A DNA stretch of 38,175 bases from Methanobacterium sp. (GCA_012838205.1 DUPR01000026.1:1-38175), one strand, 5' to 3'; numbered from the stretch's first letter, positions 7,896-17,320 are shown. A program made the numbers and translations. Notes: generated by a model not told the origin, from the letters alone.

Positions 7896-10226
7896 ATGTC
7901 AATGAAGAAAGAAGTGCAGGAAATTGAAAATATATCAGCACACATCCCCGTGGAATATGATAAAAAGCAGCATGTAAAATATATTAATCGTCTATCAAGA
8001 TTTAAAAAATATTCAAAGGCCTTGGCATTAATTGTTGTTTTAATGGGAATTTCATGTGTACTGGGATGGGTTTTAAACATACCACTTATTCGGGGAGAAT
8101 TTTTTGGTTCTCCTGGCACTAAATTGTATACAGCAATTTTATTCATTATGGCTGGTGTCAGCTTGTATCTTCTTAATTGTGAAGAAGATTCCAAAAAACT
8201 AGCCATCATCCGAGTATTGTCATCCATTATTATTGTTTGGAGTGCATTAACCTTTATTGAATTTGTTTCTGGTTTAAATATTATTCTTCCAAACTTACAT
8301 CCCTTTATGACCTCCACAGTGGCGAAAAGTAGAGTTTTAAGCAGCATCAATCTGATGATAATTGGATTCGCACTTTTGATGTCAAGTTACAAATATAAAA
8401 TTCGTCTAATTCAAATCATTGCATTAATTTATGGATTCATTGCCTTATTAGGCCTATCTGCCTATTTGGTTGGGAGAAGTGATAATTACCTCATCGATCT
8501 AGTAGTGCAGATGGCAATGCTATCCTCCTTAATACATATCTGTTTTTCTGTAGGTATTCTCTGCCTCTTCCCTGACAAATCCTACATGGGAAGAATAACC
8601 GCCCAAAATAATGGAGGTTACATGGCCAGACAATTATTACCCGTGAACTTGGGAGCAGTTTTTATCATTGGAATTTTGATCAACCTTGGGAATCAATCCG
8701 CCTTATTTAGTGACGAATTTGGTCGTGTTTTAACAATAGTTACTACCATGGCATTTTTAACTGGAATTATCATATGGAATGCAAAAATGCTAAATAAAAT
8801 AGATTCAGAGAGGCAAAAATCCCAAGAGGAACTTTTCAAAATCCAAAAATTCTATGAAGAAATAGTCGAAGGAATAAATGAGGGAATATGGGTTACTGAT
8901 AAAAATGACCACCTATATTACACAAACAGAGGGATGGAAAAGATTACAGGAGTTAAAACTGAAGATATGAGAGGGGTTAATATTTTGAAAGATATACCTC
9001 CAGAGATAAGCAATGTTCTGGAGAAGTATTACACTAAAGCCAAAGAGACACTGACCCCGGTCCATTATGATTCCATACCAGTGCCCATCACCACTGGAAA
9101 GAAAAGTTATCATAGTGGCTGGATCCTTCCTCAAATATACAATGGTAGCTTCAACGGAGCAGTTTGCACTGTTATTGACCAGACAAAACTGAAAGAGGCT
9201 GAAAAAGCCCTTAGAAAATCTGAAGCATACTATCGGACCATATTTGAAAGTACGGGAACTGCGACGATTATTATTGGAGAGGACAGACTAATAAAAATGG
9301 CCAATAAGACATCAGAAGAGTTCATAGGTTATAATCGGGATGAAATTGAAAATAAAATGACATGGACAAGGTTTGTGCATCCTGATGACCTGGAAAGGCT
9401 GAAAAAATACCATCAAATGCGTAGAACTGATGAAAAACAAGTTCCATCTGCATACGAGTTTAGGCTAATTGACAATAACCAGAATGAAAGACAGATCATG
9501 CTATATGCTTCACTAATTCCTGGCACCACTAGCAGTGTAGTGTCTCTTTTAGATATTACCGACCGGAAAAAATCAGAACAAGCTATTAAAAACTCGTTGA
9601 AGGAGAAGGAACTTTTATTACAGGAGATACATCATCGGGTAAAAAATAACATGCAGATCATCTCCAGCCTCCTGAACTTGCAGAGTAGCTTTATTGAAGA
9701 TGAGGAAATAGAGAATATCCTGAAGGATAGTCAGAGTAGAGTTAAATCCATGGCCCTGGTGCATGAAAAACTTTATCAAGCTGATGATCTTGCCCAGATC
9801 AATGCTGCCGAATATATTCGGAGTTTAACCACCAGCATGTTCCATAATTACTCAGTGCACCCTGGTGTTGAATTGATCCTGGATGTGGGAGATGTTTTCT
9901 TTAACATTGACACTGCAGTCCCCCTGGGCCTGGTCATAAATGAACTGGTCTCTAACAGCCTTAAATATGCGTTTCCAGATGATAGAACAGGCAAAATACA
10001 AATTTCCTTGAAACAATCCTCAGAGGAGGGAAAATATATTTTAATAGTTGAAGATGATGGTGTTGGGTTCCCTGAAGATGTTGATTTTCTTAACTCACCT
10101 AGTTTAGGACTTCAACTCGTGAAAACCCTTGTGAACCAGCTGAACGGGACTATTGAATTGGACCGCAACAAGGGAACTTCTTTCAAAATATGCATTGAAA
10201 GGAATAAATATACCAAGAGAATTTGA
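7896..10226 (+). CDS. Membrane-bound PAS-PAS HisKA_2 histidine kinase
   Basis: Sensor kinase of about 776 residues. The N-terminal 300 residues contain roughly eight hydrophobic helices (for example ALALIVVLMGISCVLGW, LYTAILFIMAGVSLYLL, IQIIALIYGFIALLGLSAYL, VLTIVTTMAFLTGIIIW), forming an integral-membrane sensor of unassigned type. Two PAS domains follow (about 320-430 and 440-560), then the H-box [10 protein letters not shown] (577-586) and the ATPase N-box NELVSNSLKYAF, G1 DDGVGFP and SLGLQLV. The core motifs are complete. The frame is open from GTG 7830, but GTGGGG at 7887-7892 points to ATG 7896 or, with better spacing, ATG 7902. No receiver gene is adjacent. It shares the EIHHRVKNN kinase core with the two other kinases in the window. 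Confidence 0.9.
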   Translation: MSMKKEVQEIENISAHIPVEYDKKQHVKYINRLSRFKKYSKALALIVVLMGISCVLGWVLNIPLIRGEFFGSPGTKLYTAILFIMAGVSLYLLNCEEDSKKLAIIRVLSSIIIVWSALTFIEFVSGLNIILPNLHPFMTSTVAKSRVLSSINLMIIGFALLMSSYKYKIRLIQIIALIYGFIALLGLSAYLVGRSDNYLIDLVVQMAMLSSLIHICFSVGILCLFPDKSYMGRITAQNNGGYMARQLLPVNLGAVFIIGILINLGNQSALFSDEFGRVLTIVTTMAFLTGIIIWNAKMLNKIDSERQKSQEELFKIQKFYEEIVEGINEGIWVTDKNDHLYYTNRGMEKITGVKTEDMRGVNILKDIPPEISNVLEKYYTKAKETLTPVHYDSIPVPITTGKKSYHSGWILPQIYNGSFNGAVCTVIDQTKLKEAEKALRKSEAYYRTIFESTGTATIIIGEDRLIKMANKTSEEFIGYNRDEIENKMTWTRFVHPDDLERLKKYHQMRRTDEKQVPSAYEFRLIDNNQNERQIMLYASLIPGTTSSVVSLLDITDRKKSEQAIKNSLKEKELLLQEIHHRVKNNMQIISSLLNLQSSFIEDEEIENILKDSQSRVKSMALVHEKLYQADDLAQINAAEYIRSLTTSMFHNYSVHPGVELILDVGDVFFNIDTAVPLGLVINELVSNSLKYAFPDDRTGKIQISLKQSSEEGKYILIVEDDGVGFPEDVDFLNSPSLGLQLVKTLVNQLNGTIELDRNKGTSFKICIERNKYTKRI

Positions 10227-10592
10227 TGAATAAATTTATTGGAAGAAATTTAATATTAAACCTAGAAAAATTTTCCTCATACATCCACATGAAACAATAC
10301 ATTACATTATCTCCTAAATTATGAAAAAGTAGATTACAAATTAATTCAGGGAATAATTACAGACTAATTCAGGGAATAATTAATAAACTACTCCTATGTA
10401 CCAATACAACAATTACTTTTTAGTGCTGATTTTTTTGATAATAATGAAATTCCAATGAAATAAAAAAAAAACAACTAAAACCACGAATCAAGTACGAACT
10501 AATTAAATAATTCTAACTATAATAAAACTTGAAGAACCTTATTTTTTTTATTAATAATAATCCAAATAACAATATTTAAAGAGGTTTGGACT
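10227..10592. other. Intergenic region with short tandem repeat
   Basis: A 366-base AT-rich gap. It contains a 23-base-period duplication (listed separately) and a run of eight T at 10542-10549 that could end transcription of the kinase gene. No gene was seen. Confidence 0.5.
10342..10382. repeat. Tandem duplication, 23-bp period, 2 copies
   Basis: The 18-base TAATTCAGGGAATAATTA occurs at 10342-10359 and again, identical, at 10365-10382, separated by a five-base spacer. Confidence 0.9.
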
Positions 10593-11075
10593 TTGAACTT
10601 GAAAACCCCCACTAAACGTATTGTAGTTGGGATCATGCTGATAATCATTCTGGCGGGTTTGTGCACCCATTATGCCAGTGAATTTGAAAAACATCGCAAA
10701 CATCCATCATATGGTGCAATCCTGTCTGACTATCCCCTGGGAGAGGTGGTGAATGTAGGTGGAACCGTAACCCAAATCAACAGCACCCATATCCTGGTTG
10801 AGGAGAACTATCATGGCCATATAGTTACCATGAAAGTGCCTAAAAATGACCCGATAATCAAAAACCATACCTTATCCCCTGAGGATAGAATCACAGTGGT
10901 GGGTGTTTTAGGACCTGATAATCAGATGGTGAGTGTGCAGGAGATAAATGTCAATAGTTATGCAAATTACATCTGGCTGCTGTTTCGTTCTTTCCTGGCA
11001 CTGATAGTGCTGGTGTACATCTTTAACTCTTACTGGAGTTTTGATCTGGAAAGTTTCCAATTCAGGAGGCGATAG
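10593..11075 (+). CDS. Membrane-anchored OB-fold-like protein
   Basis: A 160-residue hypothetical protein. An N-terminal membrane helix (IVVGIMLIIILAGLCTHYA) is followed by an all-beta segment at about 50-120 (GEVVNVGGTVTQINSTHILV... DRITVVGVLGPDNQMVSVQEI) that looks like a small OB-fold. A C-terminal helix (YIWLLFRSFLALIVLVYIF) follows. The beta domain probably faces outside. The start is TTG at 10593, with AGAGGT at 10580-10585 seven bases upstream. No ATG fits. The stop is four bases before the next ATG, whose ribosome site lies inside this gene, so the two genes are translationally coupled. The function is not known. Confidence 0.75.
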   Translation: MNLKTPTKRIVVGIMLIIILAGLCTHYASEFEKHRKHPSYGAILSDYPLGEVVNVGGTVTQINSTHILVEENYHGHIVTMKVPKNDPIIKNHTLSPEDRITVVGVLGPDNQMVSVQEINVNSYANYIWLLFRSFLALIVLVYIFNSYWSFDLESFQFRRR

Positions 11076-11078
11076 GAA

Positions 11079-11564
11079 ATGCCAGACTGGGTGGTGCATA
11101 TAGCAGTAGCCTGGACCCTCTGCCGCATCCTGCGATTTAGGTATCCTCAATTCAACCCAGCCAACACTGCACTGGTAATGGCAGGATCAGTATTCCCTGA
11201 TGCAGTGAAAATATCAATCCTCTTTGAATTATTTGGTTTTGACTGGTGGGACTATATCCACGTAGTTCACCTTCCCCTGGGCGCCTTTTTAATGGCAGGA
11301 ATTGCAACCCTGCTATTTGAAGAGAAAAAGACAGCCATGGCCTTTTTATCAGCGGGTATTTTAACCCATTTTGCTTTGGACTTACTCCTAATCCAACTTG
11401 ATAATGGTATTTACCTTTTCTATCCTTTCAGCTGGAAGGGATTTAGTTTGAACCTAGTACCCAATGATGATTACCACATCACAATTGTGGCTCTGCTGGT
11501 GGCATTATCAGTCTACTTACTATCCCTATGGGATAAAAAACGGGTGAAAAGACTAAAAAGATGA
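11079..11564 (+). CDS. YdjM-like membrane metal-dependent hydrolase family protein
   Basis: A 161-residue membrane protein resembling the DUF457/YdjM family of predicted membrane-bound metal-dependent hydrolases. Visible family features are an N-terminal PDWVVHIAVAW with an early His, SVFPDA with an Asp after the first helix, HLPLGAF, and THFALDLLL with a His-Asp pair near membrane helices. About four hydrophobic segments are present. AGGAGGCGAT (11064-11073), close to a perfect anti-16S match, lies in the tail of the preceding gene, five bases before ATG 11079. The coupled OB-like protein is its probable partner. The substrate is unknown. Confidence 0.7.
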   Translation: MPDWVVHIAVAWTLCRILRFRYPQFNPANTALVMAGSVFPDAVKISILFELFGFDWWDYIHVVHLPLGAFLMAGIATLLFEEKKTAMAFLSAGILTHFALDLLLIQLDNGIYLFYPFSWKGFSLNLVPNDDYHITIVALLVALSVYLLSLWDKKRVKRLKR

Positions 11565-11621
11565 TTAAGATACAAATAGTAGTTGTTGTTATATTAATAT
11601 AATATTTTGTGTGTGAAGATT

Positions 11622-11630
11622 AAAAAAAAA
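11622..11630 (-). terminator. Oligo-T terminator after soluble kinase
   Basis: Nine T on the minus strand begin directly after the stop codon of the kinase at 11631. This is typical of archaeal intrinsic termination. No stem is needed or seen. Confidence 0.45.
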
Positions 11631-13097
11631 TTATAAAGTCATATCCGTGAATTTCTCTTCACTGAATTTGATTTTAAAACAAGTTCCATTTTCCTGATGA
11701 ACAATCATTGTGGCGTGGATCTGATCAACAAGGGTGTTCACCAGACGCATGCCAAGTGAATTAGCCTTACGATAATCAAAATCTGCAGGTAAACCTACAC
11801 CATTATCAGACACTGAAAAATTGTATTGATTATTTTTATTAAACTCAACACTAATCCTACCGACCCTATTATCAGGGAAAGCATGTTTGAGACTGTTGGA
11901 AACCAGTTCATTGACAATTAATCCCAGTGGCACCGCAGTGTTTGTGTCTAAAAGTATATCACCAACATCCATTTTGAGATGAATGTTATCTCCAGTAGCA
12001 TAGGTTCTGAATAGTTCCTCAGTAAGAGTTTCTATGTACTCTCCGAAGTTTATACACTTAAGATCAACTGACTGGTAAAGCATTTTATGGATAAGGGCCA
12101 TGGACCGGGCTCTGCGCTGGCTTTCCTTGAAAACTTCCAGTGCCGCCTTGTCCTTAATATATTTTGACTGCAGATTCAGGAGACTGGATATGACATTTAG
12201 ATTGTTTTTAACCCGGTGATGAATTTCTTTAAGTAATAATTCCTTTTCTTCCAAGGATTTGCGGAGTTTTGCCTCGTTTTCCTTTCTCCTAGTGATGTCC
12301 CTGGCTATGGAAAGGATCATCCTCTCACCACGATGAACAAAAAGGTGGCTGCTGATCTCCACTGGTATTGGTGTGCAATCCTTGGCTAACTGGATTGACT
12401 CGAAAGTCGCTGTCCCTTCAGATGTTATTAACTTAATAGATTCAGAAATATGGGGGTCCTCTTCACTGGCAATGTCTTCCAAGCCCATATTCAACAACTC
12501 TTCCCTAGAATATCCCAGACGCTGGCATGCCACATCATTCACTTCAATAAACTTACCAGGATTTCCCCCAACCTTCAGTGGGTTGAGGAATATGGCGTCA
12601 TTGGCATTGTTGAAAACTTCACGGAATTTTTCCTCACTTTCCTGGATCTTCAGCTCCATTTTCTTATGATGGGTGATGTCACGGGCTATCGTGGACACAC
12701 TAACCACTTCCCCATCCTGATCCCGGACCGGAGAGATGCTGAGGGATATGTCCACCAAAGTACCATCTTTTCGTCGGCGCAGAGTCTCGTAATGGTCTAC
12801 TCTTTCACCACTTTTTATCCAAGCCAGAATCAGTGAAATCTCATTGGTGTTGTATGGGGGGATGAGCATGGACACTGAATTTCCAATTGCCTCAGAAGCA
12901 GTGAATCCATGGATCTTCTCTGCACCGGGATTCCAGGAAATTATAGTACCATCTAAGTCAATGCCTATTATAGCATCTTCTGAGTTCTGTACAATGGATT
13001 TTAGGTAGCTCAACTCTTCCAAGGTTTTCTGGAGCTTTCCCTCTTTTTCCCGGAGAAGGGTGAGAAGTTCTTCTGGGTCTCGATCTTGATGGTTCAT
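11631..13097 (-). CDS. Soluble PAS-PAS HisKA_2 histidine kinase
   Basis: A 488-residue cytoplasmic sensor kinase with a coiled coil at 8-32, then PAS 1 at about 33-145 (SIVQNSEDAIIGIDLDG) and PAS 2 at about 155-275 (VFNNANDAIFLNPL). The H-box [10 protein letters not shown] is at 291-300. The ATPase domain has N-box NELVSNSLKHAF, G1 SDNGVGLP and SLGMRLV. It is convergent with the YdjM-like gene and has no receiver partner nearby, so it may be an orphan kinase. The H-box helix and ATPase domain closely resemble those of the other two kinases in the window, suggesting paralogues. The start ATG 13097 has no strong ribosome site, so it is moderately certain. Confidence 0.9.
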   Translation of the reverse strand: MNHQDRDPEELLTLLREKEGKLQKTLEELSYLKSIVQNSEDAIIGIDLDGTIISWNPGAEKIHGFTASEAIGNSVSMLIPPYNTNEISLILAWIKSGERVDHYETLRRRKDGTLVDISLSISPVRDQDGEVVSVSTIARDITHHKKMELKIQESEEKFREVFNNANDAIFLNPLKVGGNPGKFIEVNDVACQRLGYSREELLNMGLEDIASEEDPHISESIKLITSEGTATFESIQLAKDCTPIPVEISSHLFVHRGERMILSIARDITRRKENEAKLRKSLEEKELLLKEIHHRVKNNLNVISSLLNLQSKYIKDKAALEVFKESQRRARSMALIHKMLYQSVDLKCINFGEYIETLTEELFRTYATGDNIHLKMDVGDILLDTNTAVPLGLIVNELVSNSLKHAFPDNRVGRISVEFNKNNQYNFSVSDNGVGLPADFDYRKANSLGMRLVNTLVDQIHATMIVHQENGTCFKIKFSEEKFTDMTL

Positions 13098-13770
13098 GGT
13101 AATCTATAATTTAGTATTGTGGGGATTCTTGATAAAAATTGCTTATGAAAAAATCATATCTAGATGATGCCAAATAAACTTCATCAAAGACCAATTCACA
13201 ATATTTAGGTAGTTTGTTAAGTATAGTTTTTTTTTAGCTATTTTTTTGTATTTAGCCATATTTTCTTCTATTCAAATGCTTAAATGTGAAACAATCCAAT
13301 TTAAAGGATAGTATGCCAAGACCTATATTAGAGCTTCCAGTAAACATTTTCTAAAAGATGTTCTAAAACACCTAAACCTTAGCTTTCCTATGAATTCTGG
13401 ACTGTATTGGCAGCCCCCACTAGATCACTTTTTTGAAAAATTTATCTTTTATAATATATGTTGTAATTTGTACAAATAAGTTATTATTAAAAAAAATAGA
13501 TATATTCACAATTAAATGGCATGATTATAATAGATTAAATCCAATTATATTAGTTACATGATGCCTGATTCTAATTAGTTCAATACATTATCCCCTAAAA
13601 AAGATTCAAATAGTGATGTTGATAAAAATTAGATTTAAAACTGAAAAATAGTATCCAATACTCCTGTTAAACATAATTACATATAAGGGGTGCAACCAGA
13701 TATTCCTATCCTAAAAAAAATGAAATTACTTAGAAAAAAGGATTAAAAAAAGGTTGAGAGGTTAATAATC
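13098..13770. other. Long intergenic region before polysaccharide locus
   Basis: A 673-base AT-rich gap between divergent genes that separates the sensor region from the glycan locus. It contains a possible decayed coding remnant (13313-13479) and a TATA-like ATATAAGG at 13681-13688 that could serve rmlA. No RNA gene or mobile-element end was recognised. Confidence 0.4.
13313..13479 (+). pseudogene. Possible decayed coding remnant
   Basis: AAAGGAT precedes ATG 13313, which opens a 13-residue frame (MPRPILELPVNIF) ending at 13354. One frame over, an open stretch to TAA 13477 continues with protein-like composition (FLKDVLKHLNLSFPMNSGLY, then WQPPLDHFF). Joining them needs one frameshift. I do not recognise the family. 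It could be a fragment of a lost gene or chance. Confidence 0.2.
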
Positions 13771-14643
13771 ATGAAAGGAATTATCCTTGCCGGAGGATCC
13801 GGCACCCGGCTTTACCCTATAACCAAGGCAGTTTCCAAACAGTTACTACCCATCTATGACAAACCCATGATCTATTATCCCCTGTCTGTGCTTATGCTGG
13901 CTGGTATAAGGGAGATACTGATTATTTCCACCCCCCGTGACTTACCCTTATATCAGGATCTGTTGGGGGATGGAAGCCAGTTGGGAGTTTCCTTCTCTTA
14001 CGCTGTTCAAGAAGAACCCCGTGGCCTGGCTGAAGCATTCATTGTTGGAGAAGAATTCATTGGAGATGATAAAGTAGCCCTGGTATTGGGGGATAACATC
14101 TTCCACGGCCACCGATTCAGTGAAATCCTAGAAAGAGCAGCATCTCTCGAGGAAGGGGCGATCATCTTCGGCTATTATGTTCGGGACCCCCATGCCTTTG
14201 GTGTGGTAGAATTCGATGATGATGGAAATGTTTTATCATTGGAAGAAAAACCAGAACATCCCAAATCCAACTATGCCATACCTGGACTGTACTTCTATGA
14301 TAATAGTGTAGTGGAGATAGCTAAAAATGTGCAACCCTCCCCCAGGGGTGAGTTGGAGATAACCTCGGTTAATGAGGAATACCTAAAAAGGAAACAGTTG
14401 AAAGTGGAACTTTTAGGTAGGGGTATGGCCTGGCTGGACACTGGAACCCATATCGGTCTTTTGGAGGCCAGTAACTATATTGAAGCTCTCCAGAAGAGGC
14501 AAGGATTCTTTGTCGCTTGTTTAGAAGAGATCGCATATAACAATAACTGGATAGATGAAGAAACAGTCCTGAAACTTGCTGACACCCTTAAAAAAACAGA
14601 TTACGCGAAATATTTGGTGGAACTGGTCACTGGTGAGTTTTAA
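13771..14643 (+). CDS. rfbA: Glucose-1-phosphate thymidylyltransferase
   Basis: Makes dTDP-glucose from glucose-1-phosphate and dTTP, the first step of dTDP-rhamnose and related sugars. The 290-residue length is standard for RmlA. The N-terminal nucleotide-binding signature is [11 protein letters not shown], followed by [29 protein letters not shown] and [10 protein letters not shown] give the metal-binding Asp, then [20 protein letters not shown] and the sugar-binding AWLDTGTH. It is the first gene of the glycan locus and on its own here. RmlB, RmlC and RmlD are not seen in this window, so they are presumably elsewhere or the dTDP-glucose feeds another route. GAGGT eight bases before the ATG supports the start. 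Confidence 0.95.
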   Translation: MKGIILAGGSGTRLYPITKAVSKQLLPIYDKPMIYYPLSVLMLAGIREILIISTPRDLPLYQDLLGDGSQLGVSFSYAVQEEPRGLAEAFIVGEEFIGDDKVALVLGDNIFHGHRFSEILERAASLEEGAIIFGYYVRDPHAFGVVEFDDDGNVLSLEEKPEHPKSNYAIPGLYFYDNSVVEIAKNVQPSPRGELEITSVNEEYLKRKQLKVELLGRGMAWLDTGTHIGLLEASNYIEALQKRQGFFVACLEEIAYNNNWIDEETVLKLADTLKKTDYAKYLVELVTGEF

Positions 14644-14704
14644 AACACCACCACCATATTCACCTAATCTGAAACTTTACAAAAGCACTCCTACAATTTA
14701 AACA

Positions 14705-14711
14705 TTTTTTT
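14705..14711 (+). terminator. Oligo-T terminator after rfbA
   Basis: Seven T about 60 bases after the rfbA stop, in otherwise gene-free DNA between convergent genes. Confidence 0.35.
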
Positions 14712-14804
14712 ACAATCACTCAACAAGATAATACAACCAACCACAACCGTTAAATAATATAATACAAGCACTGCACCTTAAATAAGATTATGTGACCATT
14801 GCTA

Positions 14805-15998
14805 CTACTTAAACTGGTGAAAAACGAGGTTATATAGTCTTTCTGATGAGTTTGAATCATGATATTTGTTCACAATATCATTAACTATCTTTCTTTCATT
14901 TTGGTAATAATTTTCATCTTCTAGGCACTGGGTTAATTCCCTTAAAAATTCGGGAAATTTAAGTACTTTAGGTCCAGGAGCCCAGAAATCGTAGGGATCA
15001 AATAAGAATCCCCTTGATTTTTCATATTCTGCCAAATCAGTTGGTATGAAAATGATTGGGCGATCCAAAAGTAGAAAATCGAAGTAAATGGAAGAATAAT
15101 CAGTGACTAAGATGTCCACCCCGCCAATAATATCATAAAGATCCATAAGGTTGTCTTGTAACATTTTTGATGTGATTAAAACCATATCCTCTTTATCAGC
15201 TATGATCTGGGAGTAGTGTGCTTCTTCAAAGGGGTGGAGTTTTACAATGAAAAGTATTTTATTCTCACGAGTGTATTCTTTGAATTTCTGATCATGGTAA
15301 TCATCCAAATTCATTAGATCAGGCTTTAGTGTGCCATCAACCTTGCCATCCCAGTTGCGCCAGGTTGGTGTGAATAGAACAATTTTCTGGTAGTCTTTCA
15401 CTTCCTTATCCAGCAAGTTTTCCTGTTCTATTAATCGAGTAAGGTTTTCAATACCCTTTTTTTTGGAAAAAATTCGGTCATTTCTGGGCTGGCCAGTCAC
15501 ATGCACTTTCCGGGCATCAATGTAAAAACAGGAGCTGAGAACATTTTTCATGAGGTTAGAGGTGCTTATGAGGATGTAATTGTCATCATGGCTCCGGTGG
15601 GGTATGTGGGGGTTTTTTGAATCCTCAGCATATCCCATAGTTTTCAGGGGCATTCCATGCCATAGGTTAACCAGAACTTGTCGGGATGATTTGAATTCCA
15701 GGAAAGTGTTGTTGGTTGTGAAAATATATTTAGATCTGAAAAACTGGTAAAACCCGCTGAAACTGTGCTTATCATAGGCAGGGATGCCATTGGCAGATAA
15801 TGTTTCCAGTAACTGGTGGTCAGATATCACCCACACTGGATTGAGATTGGACTCTGGATTATTGTTTTGAATGTATTCATAGAATGCCTTAGCATTATCA
15901 CTAAAATCAGGGAGACTGTCAAATAAGATTTGGTTCTGATTTTTAGGAACGAATTTGTTTAAAAAATTCACTAAGACAGATTTAAGAGTCTCGATCAT
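14805..15998 (-). CDS. CDP-glycerol glycerophosphotransferase family protein (TagF/TagB-like)
   Basis: A 397-residue enzyme of the family that transfers glycerol-phosphate (or ribitol-phosphate) from a CDP-activated donor during teichoic-acid synthesis. Visible hallmarks are LVNLWHGMPLKTMGY with His114, VTGQPRNDRIF, LFTPTWRNW, FIVKLHPFEE with His255, TDYSSIYFDFLLLDRPIIF (299-317), and the family tail FDPYDFWAPGP. The two His match the catalytic pair known in TagF. There is no membrane helix, so membrane association is probably peripheral. GAGGG six bases before ATG 15998 fits. Its presence near GpsA and a nucleotidyltransferase suggests a glycerol-phosphate substituent on an archaeal surface polymer. 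The donor is inferred, not proven. Confidence 0.9.
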   Translation of the reverse strand: MIETLKSVLVNFLNKFVPKNQNQILFDSLPDFSDNAKAFYEYIQNNNPESNLNPVWVISDHQLLETLSANGIPAYDKHSFSGFYQFFRSKYIFTTNNTFLEFKSSRQVLVNLWHGMPLKTMGYAEDSKNPHIPHRSHDDNYILISTSNLMKNVLSSCFYIDARKVHVTGQPRNDRIFSKKKGIENLTRLIEQENLLDKEVKDYQKIVLFTPTWRNWDGKVDGTLKPDLMNLDDYHDQKFKEYTRENKILFIVKLHPFEEAHYSQIIADKEDMVLITSKMLQDNLMDLYDIIGGVDILVTDYSSIYFDFLLLDRPIIFIPTDLAEYEKSRGFLFDPYDFWAPGPKVLKFPEFLRELTQCLEDENYYQNERKIVNDIVNKYHDSNSSERLYNLVFHQFK

Positions 15999-16130
15999 GT
16001 TTACCCTCTATAATATTTGACATTAAAATATCCTTCTATATTTATTATTTATAATCCTATAGTTACTGTATTGATTCTTAGTAGTTTTTCTTAAGACATT
16101 ACTGATTTGAAGGATTGTTGATTTGAAAGA

Positions 16131-16138
16131 TTATATAA
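16131..16138 (+). promoter_or_regulatory. Putative TATA box for epimerase
   Basis: TTATATAA preceded by the purine-rich GAAAGA, about 95 bases before the epimerase ATG. A second candidate (TTATAATAAATA) follows near 16161. Confidence 0.35.
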
Positions 16139-16226
16139 GTTAGAGGACCAAAAAATTTCCTTATAATAAATAAATATAGTTTCACTTACCTTAACTTACA
16201 ACACCCCCATTAACTGGAGATGTGAA

Positions 16227-17150
16227 ATGATTAAAAACAAAAAAGTAGTGGTTACTGGTGGTCTGGGATTTATAGGATCCCACCTTGTAGAAGAACTCCA
16301 CACCGATAACCAGGTTTTCATAGTTGATAATGAGTCTACAGGAAAACACCAGAACATAGCAAACTTAGACATGGATAATATAAGCCTAACACTTGGGAGT
16401 ATTGGTAGTGTTGATCTGCATGGAATCATGGAGGGTGCAGATTATGTGTTCCACCAGGCAGCATTACCCAGTGTTCCCCGTAGTGTGAAGGATCCTTTAC
16501 GCTCCAATGAAGCAAATATAACCGGTACCTTGAAGGTGCTGATAGCTGCCCGGGATTGTGATGTGAAAAAAGTGGTATTTGCATCTTCATCATCAGTATA
16601 CGGGGACACACCAGTACTCCCTAAGGTAGAAACCATGCCACTCAAACCCCAATCACCCTACGCCACCACCAAGGCTACTGGCGAATTATACTGTCAAAAC
16701 TTCACCGACATTTATGGCTTGCCAACAGTAGCACTACGATATTTCAATGTCTTCGGCCCCCGGCAAGACCCAGCATCCCAGTACGCTGCAGTCATCCCCA
16801 AATTCATAACTGCCATAATAAGGGGAGAACCACCAGTGATCTATGGTGATGGCCAGCAGAGTAGAGACTTCACCTATGTGAAAAATGTGGTGCAAGCCAA
16901 CATTTTGGCATGTGAAACCAAGATGCAAGGGGTTTACAATGTGGCTTGTGGCAGGAGAACCACTCTCAATGAAATGGTGGAGATGATGGGCGAACTATTG
17001 GACAAAGATGTTAAACCAGAATACACTGACCCCCGAGTGGGTGATGTGAAACACTCCCTAGCTGATATCGATAAGATAAAGGCACATGGATACCAGCCTA
17101 GTGAAAGCTTCAAAGAAGACTTAAAAAGTGTTGTTGAATCATTTATGTAA
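16227..17150 (+). CDS. UDP-GlcNAc / UDP-glucose 4-epimerase (WbpP/GalE-like SDR)
   Basis: A 307-residue extended short-chain dehydrogenase/reductase that should interconvert the C4 configuration of a UDP-hexose. The NAD-binding motif TGGLGFIGSH lies near the N-terminus, followed by HQAALPSVPRS, the catalytic SSSSVYGD Ser, YATTK (Tyr and Lys of YxxxK), RYFNVFGPRQDP and GDGQQSRDFTYV. The SVPRS and RQDP features resemble WbpP-type UDP-GlcNAc epimerases more than classical GalE, so UDP-GlcNAc/UDP-GalNAc is the likely pair, though the substrate cannot be fixed by eye. GGAG lies seven bases before ATG 16227. The gene is divergent from the TagF-like gene. Confidence 0.9.
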   Translation: MIKNKKVVVTGGLGFIGSHLVEELHTDNQVFIVDNESTGKHQNIANLDMDNISLTLGSIGSVDLHGIMEGADYVFHQAALPSVPRSVKDPLRSNEANITGTLKVLIAARDCDVKKVVFASSSSVYGDTPVLPKVETMPLKPQSPYATTKATGELYCQNFTDIYGLPTVALRYFNVFGPRQDPASQYAAVIPKFITAIIRGEPPVIYGDGQQSRDFTYVKNVVQANILACETKMQGVYNVACGRRTTLNEMVEMMGELLDKDVKPEYTDPRVGDVKHSLADIDKIKAHGYQPSESFKEDLKSVVESFM

Positions 17151-17178
17151 ACTGAATCCTTTAGTACTAAATAAAATC

Positions 17179-17187
17179 TTTTTTTTT
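17179..17187 (+). terminator. Oligo-T terminator after epimerase
   Basis: Nine T starting 29 bases after the stop codon, before a block of tandem repeats. Confidence 0.45.
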
Positions 17188-17240
17188 AATTGGACAAATT
17201 ATCTTTTTGGATGGCTATTTTTTATTAAAGGGATTTTTCT

Positions 17241-17320
17241 TTTAGAGAGACTTAACTTTTATTAGAGAGACTTAACTTCCATTAAAAAGACTTAACTTCC
17301 ATTAGAGAAAATTATCTTTA
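17241..17320. repeat. Tandem repeat, 20-bp period, 4 copies
   Basis: The unit resembles ATTAGAGAGACTTAACTTCC. Copies start at 17241, 17261, 17281 and 17301. The last copy is degenerate. It lies between convergent genes. Confidence 0.9.
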
